Source of the DNA: an uncultured Oscillospiraceae bacterium
GTDB lineage: Bacteria > Bacillota > Clostridia > Oscillospirales > Oscillospiraceae
Reading direction: 5' to 3'
DNA: 46,359 nt
Assembly (NCBI GenBank): GCA_910587345.1
Contig: CAJUKH010000065.1
Location: 1-46,359 of the forward strand
The position numbers and the translations under genes are program-made. Each line of letters opens with the position of its first letter. Within the stretch, counting starts at the first letter, position 1. This document shows positions 32,033 through 39,071 of the stretch, piece after piece. The notes beneath the pieces were generated by a model. It was not told the DNA's origin. It saw nothing but the letters and a program-made list of their open reading frames with translations, and did no database searches.

Positions 32033-33145
32033 ATGAAAGAAACATTTGTATGCGTCCGCTGCGGGGAGGAACATCCCATCTCCAAGCAAGAGGCCTTTGA
32101 CGGTCAACTGCTCTGTCCCCGTTGTCTGAATGAGGCCACCATTCTCTGCTCTTGGTGTGGGGGTCGCATCTGGCTTGCGGACAACGCCGGCACAAATGAC
32201 ATCCCGCTCTGCGAAAACTGCCGGGAAGAAAATTATTCCACCTGTGTCAGCTGTGGCCGTCTGATCCGAAACGAGGATGCCCGGTATCGCCGCAGTGATG
32301 AGGAGGGGGATTATCCCTATTGTTCCCACTGCTTTTCATCTGCGGGAACCGGGGGCATCAATGACTATGGCTATAAGCCCACCCCTATTTTCTACGGAGA
32401 GGCGGCCCGCTTTTTCGGGGTGGAGTTGGAGATCGACGGGGCTGGGGAGTATGACCACAAGGCGGATCGAGTTTTAGATGTTGGCAACAGAGACGGCCTG
32501 GAACATATCTACTGTAAACACGACGGCTCCTTGGAGGAGGGCTTTGAGATTGTCACCCACCCCATGACCTTGGCCTATCACCAGCGGAAAATGCCTTGGG
32601 AAGATGTGCTGGCAGAAGCCGTCAGTATGGGTTATACCAGCCATCAGGCGGGAACCTGTGGCCTCCATATCCATGTCAACCGGAATTCCTTTGGACCTAC
32701 AGAGGTCGAGCAGGATGCCTGTATTGCCCGTATCCTTTACTTCTTTGAGTGGCATTGGGAGGAGCTTTTGAAGTTCAGCCGCAGGACGGAACGACAGTTG
32801 GAGCGGTGGGCCGCCCGCTATGGCTATAAGGAACAGCCCCACGAGATTTTGGATCACGCCAAGAAGGGCGGAGGAGGTGGCCGCTATTCCTCCGTGAATC
32901 TTTACAACCGGGACACCATAGAATTCCGTATCTTCCGTGGAACTCTGAAATACAACACTCTGATCGCCACATTGCAGCTCGTCAACCGGGTTTGTGATGT
33001 GGCGCTTCTTATGACTGACGACCAGCTCAAGGCCCTCTCTTGGACGACCTTTGCCGCAAAATGCACCGAGCCGGAGCTGGTGCAGTATTTGAAGGAGCGG
33101 CGGCTCTATGTCAATGAGCCTGTGGAAGAGGAGGCGGAGATCTGA
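32033..33145 (+). CDS. Zinc-ribbon amidoligase (Amidoligase_2-like, COOH-NH2 ligase)
   Basis: 370 residues. The first 100 hold three four-cysteine zinc motifs: C7xxC10/C28xxC31, C39xxC42/C60xxC63 and C71xxC74/C97xxC100. The rest matches the putative amidoligase family of the glutamine-synthetase/gamma-glutamylcysteine-ligase-like fold: FFGVELEIDG (acidic metal ligands, about 127-136), HDGSLEEGFEIVTHPMT, CGLHIHVNRN (His212, His214) and IEFRIFRGTLKYNTLIATLQL. The family is predicted to form amide bonds using ATP, and the substrate is unknown. The stop overlaps the start of the glutamine amidotransferase gene (TGATG), implying that the two products work together, with ammonia from glutamine as one reactant. 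The zinc ribbons could hold the target. Confidence 0.82.
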   Translation: MKETFVCVRCGEEHPISKQEAFDGQLLCPRCLNEATILCSWCGGRIWLADNAGTNDIPLCENCREENYSTCVSCGRLIRNEDARYRRSDEEGDYPYCSHCFSSAGTGGINDYGYKPTPIFYGEAARFFGVELEIDGAGEYDHKADRVLDVGNRDGLEHIYCKHDGSLEEGFEIVTHPMTLAYHQRKMPWEDVLAEAVSMGYTSHQAGTCGLHIHVNRNSFGPTEVEQDACIARILYFFEWHWEELLKFSRRTERQLERWAARYGYKEQPHEILDHAKKGGGGGRYSSVNLYNRDTIEFRIFRGTLKYNTLIATLQLVNRVCDVALLMTDDQLKALSWTTFAAKCTEPELVQYLKERRLYVNEPVEEEAEI

Positions 33146-34068
33146 TGTGCTGTCTTTTCGGAATGGTGGACTACGGCCATCACTTTAATGGCCGCCAGAA
33201 GTCCCGCATGCTCTCTATCCTGGCCATAGAGTGTGAAGAAAGAGGAGTTGACGCCACAGGGGTTGCCTATAACAGCAAGGGCCGTCTGCGCATTTATAAA
33301 AGGCCCCTGTCCGCTCATAAGCTCCATTTTTCTGTCCCCAACGATGCAAGGGTGATTATGGGCCATACCCGTATGGCGACCCAAGGGAGCGAAAAGAAGA
33401 ACTATAACAACCACCCGTTCTTGGGAATGGCGGGAAATATGCCATTTGCTCTGGCCCACAACGGTGTTCTCTATAATGATCTCACATTGCGAAAGCATCA
33501 AAAGCTCCCCAAGACTAAAATCGAGACGGACAGCTATATTGCCGTTCAGCTTCTGGAAAAAAGAAAGGCCCTTGACCTTGCCAGCCTCAAGGCTATGGCA
33601 GAAAAGGTCGAGGGCTCTTTTACATTTACGGTGCTGGACGGCAAGGACATTCTTTCGTTTGTGAAGGGGGACAACCCACTCTGCCTTATCCATTTCCCCA
33701 AGGTCGGTATTTATCTCTATGCCTCCACCGAGGCCATTCTAAGTAGGGCAGTAAAACGGATGGGACTGCCTCTGGGGCGGCCAGAGAAGATCGAAGTGGA
33801 ATGTGGAGAGCTGCTTCAGCTTACCCCAGATGGAGCGATAACAAGGGGAGAATTTGAGCCAACGGGGATCTATGGGCGACAGTATCGCCTTTGGGGATAT
33901 ATGCCCTACTGCACACCGTATAACAACAAAGGGAATGCGGAGTATGTGGCACAGCTCAAGTCTATGGCAAATTTCTACGGCTACACGCCGGGAGCCATTG
34001 ACCGTATGCTCAGCCATGGATTTACTTTGGACGAGATCGAGGAGTTCTTATATTGTGGGGAGGTTTGA
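33145..34068 (+). CDS. Class II glutamine amidotransferase (Ntn hydrolase)
   Basis: 307 residues. The sequence opens Met-Cys-Cys-Leu-Phe-Gly, so removal of Met leaves the N-terminal Cys nucleophile of class II amidotransferases. Further landmarks are MGHTRMATQG (Arg76), AHNGVLYND (Asn106, Gly107, oxyanion hole) and ETDSYIAVQLLE (Asp129), all conserved in PurF/GlmS-like glutaminase domains. No synthase domain is fused; a C-terminal tail of about 60 residues (NFYGYTPGAIDRML, LDEIEEFLYCGEV) is helical. The gene overlaps the amidoligase gene by 1 nt. It would hydrolyse glutamine and supply ammonia to the ligase. The pairing, and its place on an island, are more informative than either gene alone. 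Confidence 0.88.
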   Translation: MCCLFGMVDYGHHFNGRQKSRMLSILAIECEERGVDATGVAYNSKGRLRIYKRPLSAHKLHFSVPNDARVIMGHTRMATQGSEKKNYNNHPFLGMAGNMPFALAHNGVLYNDLTLRKHQKLPKTKIETDSYIAVQLLEKRKALDLASLKAMAEKVEGSFTFTVLDGKDILSFVKGDNPLCLIHFPKVGIYLYASTEAILSRAVKRMGLPLGRPEKIEVECGELLQLTPDGAITRGEFEPTGIYGRQYRLWGYMPYCTPYNNKGNAEYVAQLKSMANFYGYTPGAIDRMLSHGFTLDEIEEFLYCGEV

Positions 34069-34110
34069 CCTGTCCCACTGGGGTATACCCTAACGAGACA
34101 CACAAAAAGA

Positions 34111-34174
34111 GTCCCAATAGGGCCGGTTTCTGCATTTTGGAACGCTCCTTTTTGCAGACCCACCCTATTGGGAC
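34111..34174 (-). terminator. Nested hairpin, probable terminator of the toxin-antitoxin operon
   Basis: GTCCCAATAGGG (34111-34122) pairs perfectly with CCCTATTGGGAC (34163-34174); inside, TCTGCA (34129-34134) pairs with TGCAGA (34153-34158). On the reverse strand the outer stem is followed by TCTTTTTG, so it can terminate the ParE/Phd transcript. The loop is unusually long for an intrinsic terminator. Confidence 0.6.
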
Positions 34175-34182
34175 ACTCCCAT

Positions 34183-34494
34183 TTACAGCATCTTTTCATA
34201 ATCCATCCCGCCGTAAAAGAAGCGGAGGATATACACCGTTTGGGTCGCTTCATCAGGCCGGAACACCAGAATGTAATGCCCGATCACGACCTTGTGATAG
34301 CCCAGGCTCTTTAACCGCTCATCCTTGCAGGCTTCATATAGGAAAGGAAAGGCCCGGAGCTGGGCGTAGCACTTCTCCACCTCGGCAAACAAGTTCGCCG
34401 CTGCCGTGGGGTTGGCAAGCCGCCCGGAGATATATTCCAAGGCATCATCAAGGTCACTGTGGGCGGCGTCGGTGACGATCAGCTCATAAGCCAT
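34183..34494 (-). CDS. ParE/RelE-superfamily toxin
   Basis: 103 residues. It reads YELIVTDAAHSDLDDALEYISGRLANPTAAANLFAEVEKCYAQLRAFPFLYEACKDERLKSLGYHKVVIGHYILVFRPDE with the RelE/ParE beta-sheet end VYILRFFYGGMDYEKML. YHKVVIGHYILVFR and the C-terminal RFFYGGMDY are typical of ParE gyrase poisons, although mRNA-cleaving RelE members look similar. It overlaps the antitoxin gene by 11 nt and would stabilise the island by post-segregational killing. Confidence 0.88.
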   Translation of the reverse strand: MAYELIVTDAAHSDLDDALEYISGRLANPTAAANLFAEVEKCYAQLRAFPFLYEACKDERLKSLGYHKVVIGHYILVFRPDEATQTVYILRFFYGGMDYEKML

Positions 34495-34744
34495 ACTTTT
34501 CTTTCAACTCCTTCATGGAGTCCTCGGCCTTACGGGTTTTTCCGGCCTTGATCTCTTCCTCCGCCTGGGAGAGCTTGGTATACACATCCAGCATCCGCAT
34601 TCTCTCTTCGTAGGCCTCCATGCTCATAATGACCATATCGCCGTAGCCGTTCTTAGTCACAAAAATCGGTTCCCCGGCTCCGTGGCAGAGTTCAGAGATC
34701 TCACTGGTGTTCTTCAAGTCCCGGATGGGAATGATCTGTGGCAT
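34484..34744 (-). CDS. Phd/YefM-family antitoxin
   Basis: 86 residues. The N-terminal DNA-binding part IIPIRDLKNTSEISELCHGAGEPIFVTKNGYGDMVIMSMEAYEERM is the Phd/YefM fold. The Glu/Lys-rich C-terminus (LSQAEEEIKAGKTRKAEDSMKELKEKY) would wrap the toxin. It is first in the two-gene operon with a good promoter at 34767-34795, presumably autorepressed as is usual. Confidence 0.92.
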   Translation of the reverse strand: MPQIIPIRDLKNTSEISELCHGAGEPIFVTKNGYGDMVIMSMEAYEERMRMLDVYTKLSQAEEEIKAGKTRKAEDSMKELKEKYGL

Positions 34745-34766
34745 AAGCCCACCTCCTCGTGGCCTT

Positions 34767-34795
34767 ATTATACCACAAAGATACCGCAGTTACAA
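34767..34795 (-). promoter_or_regulatory. Promoter of the toxin-antitoxin operon
   Basis: On the reverse strand TTGTAA (34795-34790), 17 bp, TATAAT (34772-34767), about 20 nt before the antitoxin start; AGGAGG follows at about 34753-34758. Confidence 0.85.
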
Positions 34796-34820
34796 GAGAA
34801 AGATAAAGGGGATGTTCGAC

Positions 34821-35378
34821 ATGAAAATCGGATATATCCGTGTCAGTAGCCAAGAGCAAAATGCCGCCCGTCAGGAGGTGCTGATGGAGAGCCTGGGTGT
34901 GGATGAAGTTTACATTGACCGAATGAGCGGCAAGAGCTATGATCGCCCGGAACTGAAGAAGATGATGGAGTATGTGCGCCAGGGAGACACGGTAATTGTA
35001 GAGTCCATCAGCCGCTTTGCCCGGAATACCCGAGACCTTTTGGAGCTGGTGGAGCGGCTGACAGCCAAGGGGGTGGAGTTTGTCTCCAAGAAGGAGGCCA
35101 TCGACACCACTACACCCACGGGAAAGTTTATGCTCACCGTGTTTGGGGCCGTGGCCGAGTTGGAGCGGGAATACATCCTCCAGCGCCAGCAGGAGGGGAT
35201 TGCCATTGCCAAGGGCCAAGGGAAATACAAGGGCCGCAAGCCCATCCAACGGTCAAATTTTAATCAGATTACCGCCTTGTGGCACAGCGGTGAAATCACC
35301 GCCAGAGAAGCTATGCGGCGTTTAGATATGAAGCCAAGCACCTTTTATCGGAAAGTGCAAGGAAAGGGGGTGGGGTAA
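34821..35378 (+). CDS. Serine recombinase (resolvase/invertase type)
   Basis: 185 residues from the ATG at 34821, 9 nt after AAAGGGG; an ATG at 34812 touches the ribosome site. IGYIRVSSQEQN carries the catalytic Ser (about 9) and Arg7. ESISRFARNTRDLLELVERL, STTPTGKFMLTVFGAVAELERE-like helix E, and a C-terminal HTH (GEITAREAMRRLDMKPSTFYRKV) complete a small Tn3-resolvase/Hin-like enzyme. It is full length and apparently active. No obvious inverted crossover sites flank an invertible segment here, so resolution of element multimers is the simplest role. Confidence 0.93.
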   Translation: MKIGYIRVSSQEQNAARQEVLMESLGVDEVYIDRMSGKSYDRPELKKMMEYVRQGDTVIVESISRFARNTRDLLELVERLTAKGVEFVSKKEAIDTTTPTGKFMLTVFGAVAELEREYILQRQQEGIAIAKGQGKYKGRKPIQRSNFNQITALWHSGEITAREAMRRLDMKPSTFYRKVQGKGVG

Positions 35379-35456
35379 ATGGAATGGACATTCTTTGGGT
35401 TTGTTGTGACCCTGAGCGCTTTGTGTGTCTTGGAGGTCATAAGCGCCCCCGCCTAA
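35379..35456 (+). CDS. Putative 25-residue membrane peptide
   Basis: The ATG at 35379 directly follows the resolvase stop (TAA-ATG), and AAGGGGGTGGGG lies just upstream. The product, MEWTFFGFVVTLSALCVLEV and five more residues, is one hydrophobic helix. Translational coupling makes expression plausible, but at 25 codons chance is possible. Function unknown. Confidence 0.35.
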   Translation: MEWTFFGFVVTLSALCVLEVISAPA

Positions 35457-35494
35457 AGTCAGGTACGCCTACCATTAGGAAGGGAGGGAACAGT

Positions 35495-35620
35495 ATGCCG
35501 ATCTTCTTCGCTTTGGCCGCCACACCTCTGGCCCACTTCGCTGAGGGTGCGATCCTGGCTGCCTCGGTCTACCTTGTGAGCAGAGGGGCTAAAAGCTCCC
35601 TGAAAAACCGGAACAAGTGA
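35495..35620 (+). CDS. Small 41-residue membrane protein
   Basis: AGGAAGGGAGGG lies 6 nt before the ATG at 35495, and TGA falls at 35618-35620. The product begins MPIFFALAATPLAHFAEGAI, continues LAASVYLVSRG and ends in a basic tail, KSSLKNRNK. It is a single helix with a positive inside anchor. It follows the resolvase and the 25-residue peptide and precedes a strong terminator, so the three probably share a transcript. No family recognised. Confidence 0.6.
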   Translation: MPIFFALAATPLAHFAEGAILAASVYLVSRGAKSSLKNRNK

Positions 35621-35631
35621 CCTTAAAATTG

Positions 35632-35670
35632 GGCTCCTTCCACTCAAAAGAGTGGGAGGAGCCGATTTTT
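35632..35670 (+). terminator. Rho-independent terminator of the resolvase transcript
   Basis: GGCTCCTTCCACTC (35632-35645) pairs with GAGTGGGAGGAGCC (35650-35663), then GATTTTTATT. Confidence 0.92.
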
Positions 35671-35737
35671 ATTCTTTCTTTTTTGTTTTACAAAGCGAAC
35701 ATAACAGTAAATCATGAAGAAGGAGGATATATAAGCG

Positions 35738-36076
35738 ATGGAAAACATCTATGACTGCCAACAATTAACGAAGGCAATTCGGGAGGGGCAAGTGATCCCG
35801 GAACGCTCCAGAGAATATTGGGGTGATGATGAGCAAGAGAAAATGACGAGCCTCTATAATTCTGGCGTTGGGATTTCTCAAATTTCATTAGAGCTTCAAC
35901 GCTCTGAAATGGCGGTGATCCAACGCCTGATAACCGAGAACCTATTGACGCCTCCGGGCGCCACCAGAAAGCGTACTGCTAAGCCTCCACATTGTCTATG
36001 CGTGGGATGTCCCATGAAACAAGATTGTAAACGGAGCAAGCAAACACAGGAGGTATGTCATGCTGGAAACCTGTGA
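35738..36076 (+). CDS. Hypothetical protein with C-terminal cysteine cluster
   Basis: 112 residues. GAAGGAGG lies 11 nt before the ATG. The middle (ADDEQEKMTSLYNSGVGISQISLELQRSEMAVIQRLITENLL-like, about 28-70) has the look of a small helix-turn-helix in which GISQISLELQRSEMAVIQRL is the recognition part. The C-terminus has CLCVGCPMKQDCKRSKQTQEVC, five or six cysteines in CxC, CxxC and CxxxxC spacings that could bind zinc or an Fe-S cluster. Its last 17 nt overlap the next gene. A DNA-binding regulator of the island is a reasonable guess. Confidence 0.6.
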   Translation: MENIYDCQQLTKAIREGQVIPERSREYWGDDEQEKMTSLYNSGVGISQISLELQRSEMAVIQRLITENLLTPPGATRKRTAKPPHCLCVGCPMKQDCKRSKQTQEVCHAGNL

Positions 36077-36233
36077 TGATTTCCTCACCGTCGAGGAGCT
36101 TTGCGAGCTGCTGAAGATTGGTCACAACGCCGCTTACACCCTTCTGAACAGCGGGAAGCTGAAAGCCTTTCGGAATGGGCGGGTGTGGCGCATCCCGAAA
36201 CAGGCGGTCATTGACTATACCCGCCCACTATAA
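36060..36233 (+). CDS. Second excisionase-like HTH protein
   Basis: 57 residues from the ATG at 36060, with AGGAGG 6 nt upstream; the stop TAA is 36231-36233. It reads FLTVEELCELLKIGHNAAYTLL and NSGKLKAFRNGRVWRIPKQAV, the same HTH_17 excisionase fold as the gene at 28848 but only distantly alike. It overlaps the 3' end of the 35738 gene. It could be a second directionality factor or a small transcription factor; two such genes on one island may mean that two elements have merged. Confidence 0.8.
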   Translation: MLETCDDFLTVEELCELLKIGHNAAYTLLNSGKLKAFRNGRVWRIPKQAVIDYTRPL

Positions 36234-36236
36234 CGA

Positions 36237-36263
36237 GATCCCGGAGCAATTCGCTCCGGGATC
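36237..36263. terminator. Bidirectional terminator
   Basis: GATCCCGGAGC (36237-36247) pairs with GCTCCGGGATC (36253-36263) around AATTC, followed by ATTTATT, between converging genes. Confidence 0.82.
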
Positions 36264-36265
36264 AT

Positions 36266-36592
36266 TTATTCCTGCCGATCTGCCAGCCCCTGCATATAGG
36301 CCAGAGCCAACATCTGACTTTTTTCGTCCAGACTGTTCCACCGCTCCAGACAGGCTCGCTGCTCCTTGGTTAAAAGGGAAACCTCGTCCTTCTCGGAGAA
36401 GAATTGAGCCAGAGTGATACCAAAGCCGTCGCAAATTTTCTGGAGGGAGGGAACCGTTGGGACATAGGACTTGTGAAGCATGGTGTTCAATGTGGAGTAA
36501 GGAATGCCAGAGGCTTTTGCCAGCCGGTAATAACTCCACGAGCGGGTCTCGCACAGTTGTTTAATTCGATCCATTACTTCAAAGTACTTCAT
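36266..36592 (-). CDS. XRE-family (Cro/C1-type) regulator
   Basis: 108 residues. RIKQLCETRSWSYYRLAKASGIPYSTLNTMLHKSYVPTVPSLQKICDGFGITLAQFFSE is a complete Cro/C1 helix-turn-helix (about 9-67). A short tail (LTKEQRACLERWNSLDEKSQMLALAYMQGL) is common in Clostridial XRE repressors. GGGGGAG precedes the ATG at 36592. It is divergent from the WYL operon with 196 bp between, so it may co-control it. Confidence 0.92.
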   Translation of the reverse strand: MKYFEVMDRIKQLCETRSWSYYRLAKASGIPYSTLNTMLHKSYVPTVPSLQKICDGFGITLAQFFSEKDEVSLLTKEQRACLERWNSLDEKSQMLALAYMQGLADRQE

Positions 36593-36677
36593 GCTCGCTC
36601 CCCCCAGTAACGATTTACAGTCTTATTTTAACTGGAAGTTGCCGAGAATATTAGATGATAATAAACGGCGTAAAATA

Positions 36678-36748
36678 TTGATTATATATCGTTAATACGT
36701 TATAATCCAAAAGGTGAACCGCCATTAGAAGCTCGACACATAGTGTCG
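36678..36748 (+). promoter_or_regulatory. Promoter and palindromic operator of the WYL operon
   Basis: TTGATT (36678-36683), 17 bp, TATAAT (36701-36706), a near-consensus promoter. The perfect dyad CGACACATAGTGTCG (36734-36748) lies about 20-35 nt past the expected start site, where a bound repressor would block elongation or clearance. The WYL protein encoded by the first gene is the likely binder; the XRE protein is the alternative. Confidence 0.75.
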
Positions 36749-36788
36749 TTTGTCTTCGATATGATGCAAAGCAAGGAGGTGGTTACCT

Positions 36789-37529
36789 TTGAGCCGACAT
36801 TATAAAGGAGATCGTATTCTGTCTCTCTATCTGAGGATGCTGGATGGCGAGTCCATTCACAAGCTGAATTATACGTTGGAGGAAGGGGTGACACCTCGTA
36901 CCTTTGACCGGGACATCCAAACATTACGAAACTGTTTAAGCGAACACTATCTTGGCGTGGAAGTCTTGTATGACAAGGCAAGAGATAGCTACCGAATATC
37001 GGATTTGCCCACTGCGGGATCGCTTTCTTTTGTAGAGGGATACTTGCTTTTGAAGGCTCTACTGCATGATCAAATTCTTAGAGATGATGAAATCGCAGGG
37101 CTTGCCGACTCGATTCTCCCCCTTATTCGAGGTCCGGATCGGAAAGCGCTTCAGGAGATTTTTCAAGGCGACATTCTTCGCTACGTTTCTCCTCCCCATG
37201 GACAAGCACTGATGAAGCTCATGGAGGACCTTTTGCTGGTAATCCGAAAGCAGCAGAAGATTTGTCTTCGCTATGATTTGGGGGCGGGCCAACACAAGAA
37301 AAATGTATTGCCGCTTGCCTTGGAACACGGAGAGAATGAAGTTTATTTTTTGTTCTCTGTTGATCAGGATGGTGGCGGAGCGGCGATTGAACTTTCAAAA
37401 ATTCACTCTTTCACTCTCCTCTCTGCGCACTTCTCTATGGATGAAAATCTAAGAATGCAGCAGGAAGAAATGAGTAGAGCGATTCAAAACGGCTTACAGG
37501 AAAACTATAAAATCAAGGAGATGATTTAG
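36789..37529 (+). CDS. WYL-domain transcriptional regulator
   Basis: 246 residues from a TTG at 36789 (AGGAGG 9 nt upstream). An N-terminal winged helix (about 5-70) includes RILSLYLRMLDGESI and GVTPRTFDRDIQTLRNCLSE, the DeoR-like recognition helix. The C-terminal WYL-type domain (about 145-220) includes IRKQQKICLRYDLGAGQHKKNVLPLALEHGENEVYFLFSVD. WYL regulators sense nucleic-acid or nucleotide ligands and in several characterised cases (for example CapW/BrxR-like proteins) repress anti-phage operons. It is the first gene of a four-gene operon and is joined to the next gene without a gap (TAG-ATG). Confidence 0.85.
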   Translation: MSRHYKGDRILSLYLRMLDGESIHKLNYTLEEGVTPRTFDRDIQTLRNCLSEHYLGVEVLYDKARDSYRISDLPTAGSLSFVEGYLLLKALLHDQILRDDEIAGLADSILPLIRGPDRKALQEIFQGDILRYVSPPHGQALMKLMEDLLLVIRKQQKICLRYDLGAGQHKKNVLPLALEHGENEVYFLFSVDQDGGGAAIELSKIHSFTLLSAHFSMDENLRMQQEEMSRAIQNGLQENYKIKEMI

Positions 37530-39071
37530 ATGGCAATGCCTAAATTTACTTTGACCATGGGCGACGGAGCTGAGGTACGAACCCTGGAGGAGTTGCGGGA
37601 GCATGCGGACATCTACACTTTGGAGCAGTGCTATTTTAATGGCACGCTTCTCCGCTGGCTGAAGGCCTGGGAGCATCCCTGGGAGCAGATTATGGGAGAC
37701 ATCGAACGCTATGACGGGGACTATACCCTCCACGAAACGCTTTGTGACGCGTTCCAAATTCCGTGGAGTGAAGAGCTGGAAATAGCGTATGAGGAAATGA
37801 AGGCCACAATGGAGCAGACAACATGGGAAGAGGACCAAGAAGGGGAACCCCAAGAAGAACAGGGATGTGAAAGAGAGGCAAAAATTACTGGTGAAGATGC
37901 GGACAATAAGGACGATAAGGGTTATGAAATGGCCTTGGACAAAATTGCAAGGTATGTAAATGGTAGGTGCAGTAGTACGGTAAGTGGTATTGCAACTAAA
38001 AATTATGTATATACATATGACTTTTTATTTTTTTCACTTTTTGGACGAATGGCGAGAGCAAAGGGAGCTGTTGCTTGCTTTAGCTTGAAAACTGGAGGCA
38101 TCTTGGCAAGACAGGAAAACCCAAACATCGAAAATCTACCGATCATGGTACATGGCGATACAATCTATTACTTGGAAAGCGAGCAAGGGAAAAATATATT
38201 ATTTTCCTGTGACTTGCCCGATATGAGCACAGGAAAAATCCTTGAATGGCAAACGACCTTGGGACAAAACCCTGTATTTACCCTTCAAGCCGGTGAGGAT
38301 ACTATTGTTCTATCCGACGAAAATGGCCTGCGCTTACTCAATCTAAAAAATAGGCAGGAAACAAAAATCACTGCACATGGGAAGAGAATTGACGCCAGAG
38401 GAAATGGCGGGTGCTGTGCGCTTTTGGCTAATGATATAGTTTACTTTTATGCGTATTACTGTGAGGGGCGGCTGGATGACGGCTGTGTAGCAGAAGGCGC
38501 CCTCTGCAAGTATGACTGCATATCTGGATGCACGAGTGTGGTTTTATCGCAAAAAGAACTGGCAGCGATAGATAACGATCCCATTTTGGCAGTGACGCCG
38601 CTCTGGACTGACGGCCAAAACCTGCTATTGGGCCGCACGACTGCTGGACTCAGGGGCTATAAAGATAATGACCTTTGGCTTGCAAAAGTTAAAATGGGGA
38701 TTGAAGGCGAGCATGCCGAGGTAGTAGAAACGACCCATCTCCAGAACTGCTGGGGAATGAAAATTTTTGATGATGGGCTATTCTATATAACACAAAAAGA
38801 AGGAAAAGCGTTTATTACATTTATAGATTATCAAAATGGATGTAATGCGTATGAATATCTTCTCTGGGAGCCGCAGTTGGCCACCTGGGCTGATTTCAAA
38901 GATAGTATATCGGACCATGCAAATATCCGTTTGGGAGATTGGTTCTACTTTGCAATCAAAGGGAAAAACGACTATTATGAACGCTGGAAAATCTCACTAA
39001 GAACAGGTGAAAGAATTGAACTTCCGATTATTGATTTCTCGGATTGGAGAAAGGAATGGGAAAACAAATGA
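37530..39071 (+). CDS. Beta-propeller-like protein with N-terminal acidic adaptor domain
   Basis: 513 residues. The first about 95 (VRTLEELREHADIYTLEQCYFNGTLLRWLKAWEHPWEQI) form a short helical domain of the type LEELRE-F-L-YF-G-L-RWL found at the front of various Firmicute proteins. An acidic Glu/Asp linker follows (about 95-130). From about 140 to 500 the sequence is beta-rich with recurring strands such as GDTIYYLESEQGKNILFSCDL, GEDTIVLSDENGLRLLNLK, NDIVYFYAYYCEG and DGLFYITQKEGKAFITFIDY, suggesting a WD40/TolB-like propeller of six or seven blades. An unusual cysteine-rich stretch (CEGRLDDGC, ALCKYDCISGC) interrupts one blade. A sensor or scaffold role is inferred. The last 16 nt overlap the AAA+ gene. 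Confidence 0.65.
   Translation: MAMPKFTLTMGDGAEVRTLEELREHADIYTLEQCYFNGTLLRWLKAWEHPWEQIMGDIERYDGDYTLHETLCDAFQIPWSEELEIAYEEMKATMEQTTWEEDQEGEPQEEQGCEREAKITGEDADNKDDKGYEMALDKIARYVNGRCSSTVSGIATKNYVYTYDFLFFSLFGRMARAKGAVACFSLKTGGILARQENPNIENLPIMVHGDTIYYLESEQGKNILFSCDLPDMSTGKILEWQTTLGQNPVFTLQAGEDTIVLSDENGLRLLNLKNRQETKITAHGKRIDARGNGGCCALLANDIVYFYAYYCEGRLDDGCVAEGALCKYDCISGCTSVVLSQKELAAIDNDPILAVTPLWTDGQNLLLGRTTAGLRGYKDNDLWLAKVKMGIEGEHAEVVETTHLQNCWGMKIFDDGLFYITQKEGKAFITFIDYQNGCNAYEYLLWEPQLATWADFKDSISDHANIRLGDWFYFAIKGKNDYYERWKISLRTGERIELPIIDFSDWRKEWENK

Noticed and set aside
34821..35378. Invertible DNA switch driven by the serine recombinase
   Set aside because: The nested hairpin at 34111-34174 was considered as a crossover pair, but its arms are only 40 bp apart and it is better explained as the terminator of the toxin-antitoxin operon; no other inverted pair was found nearby.
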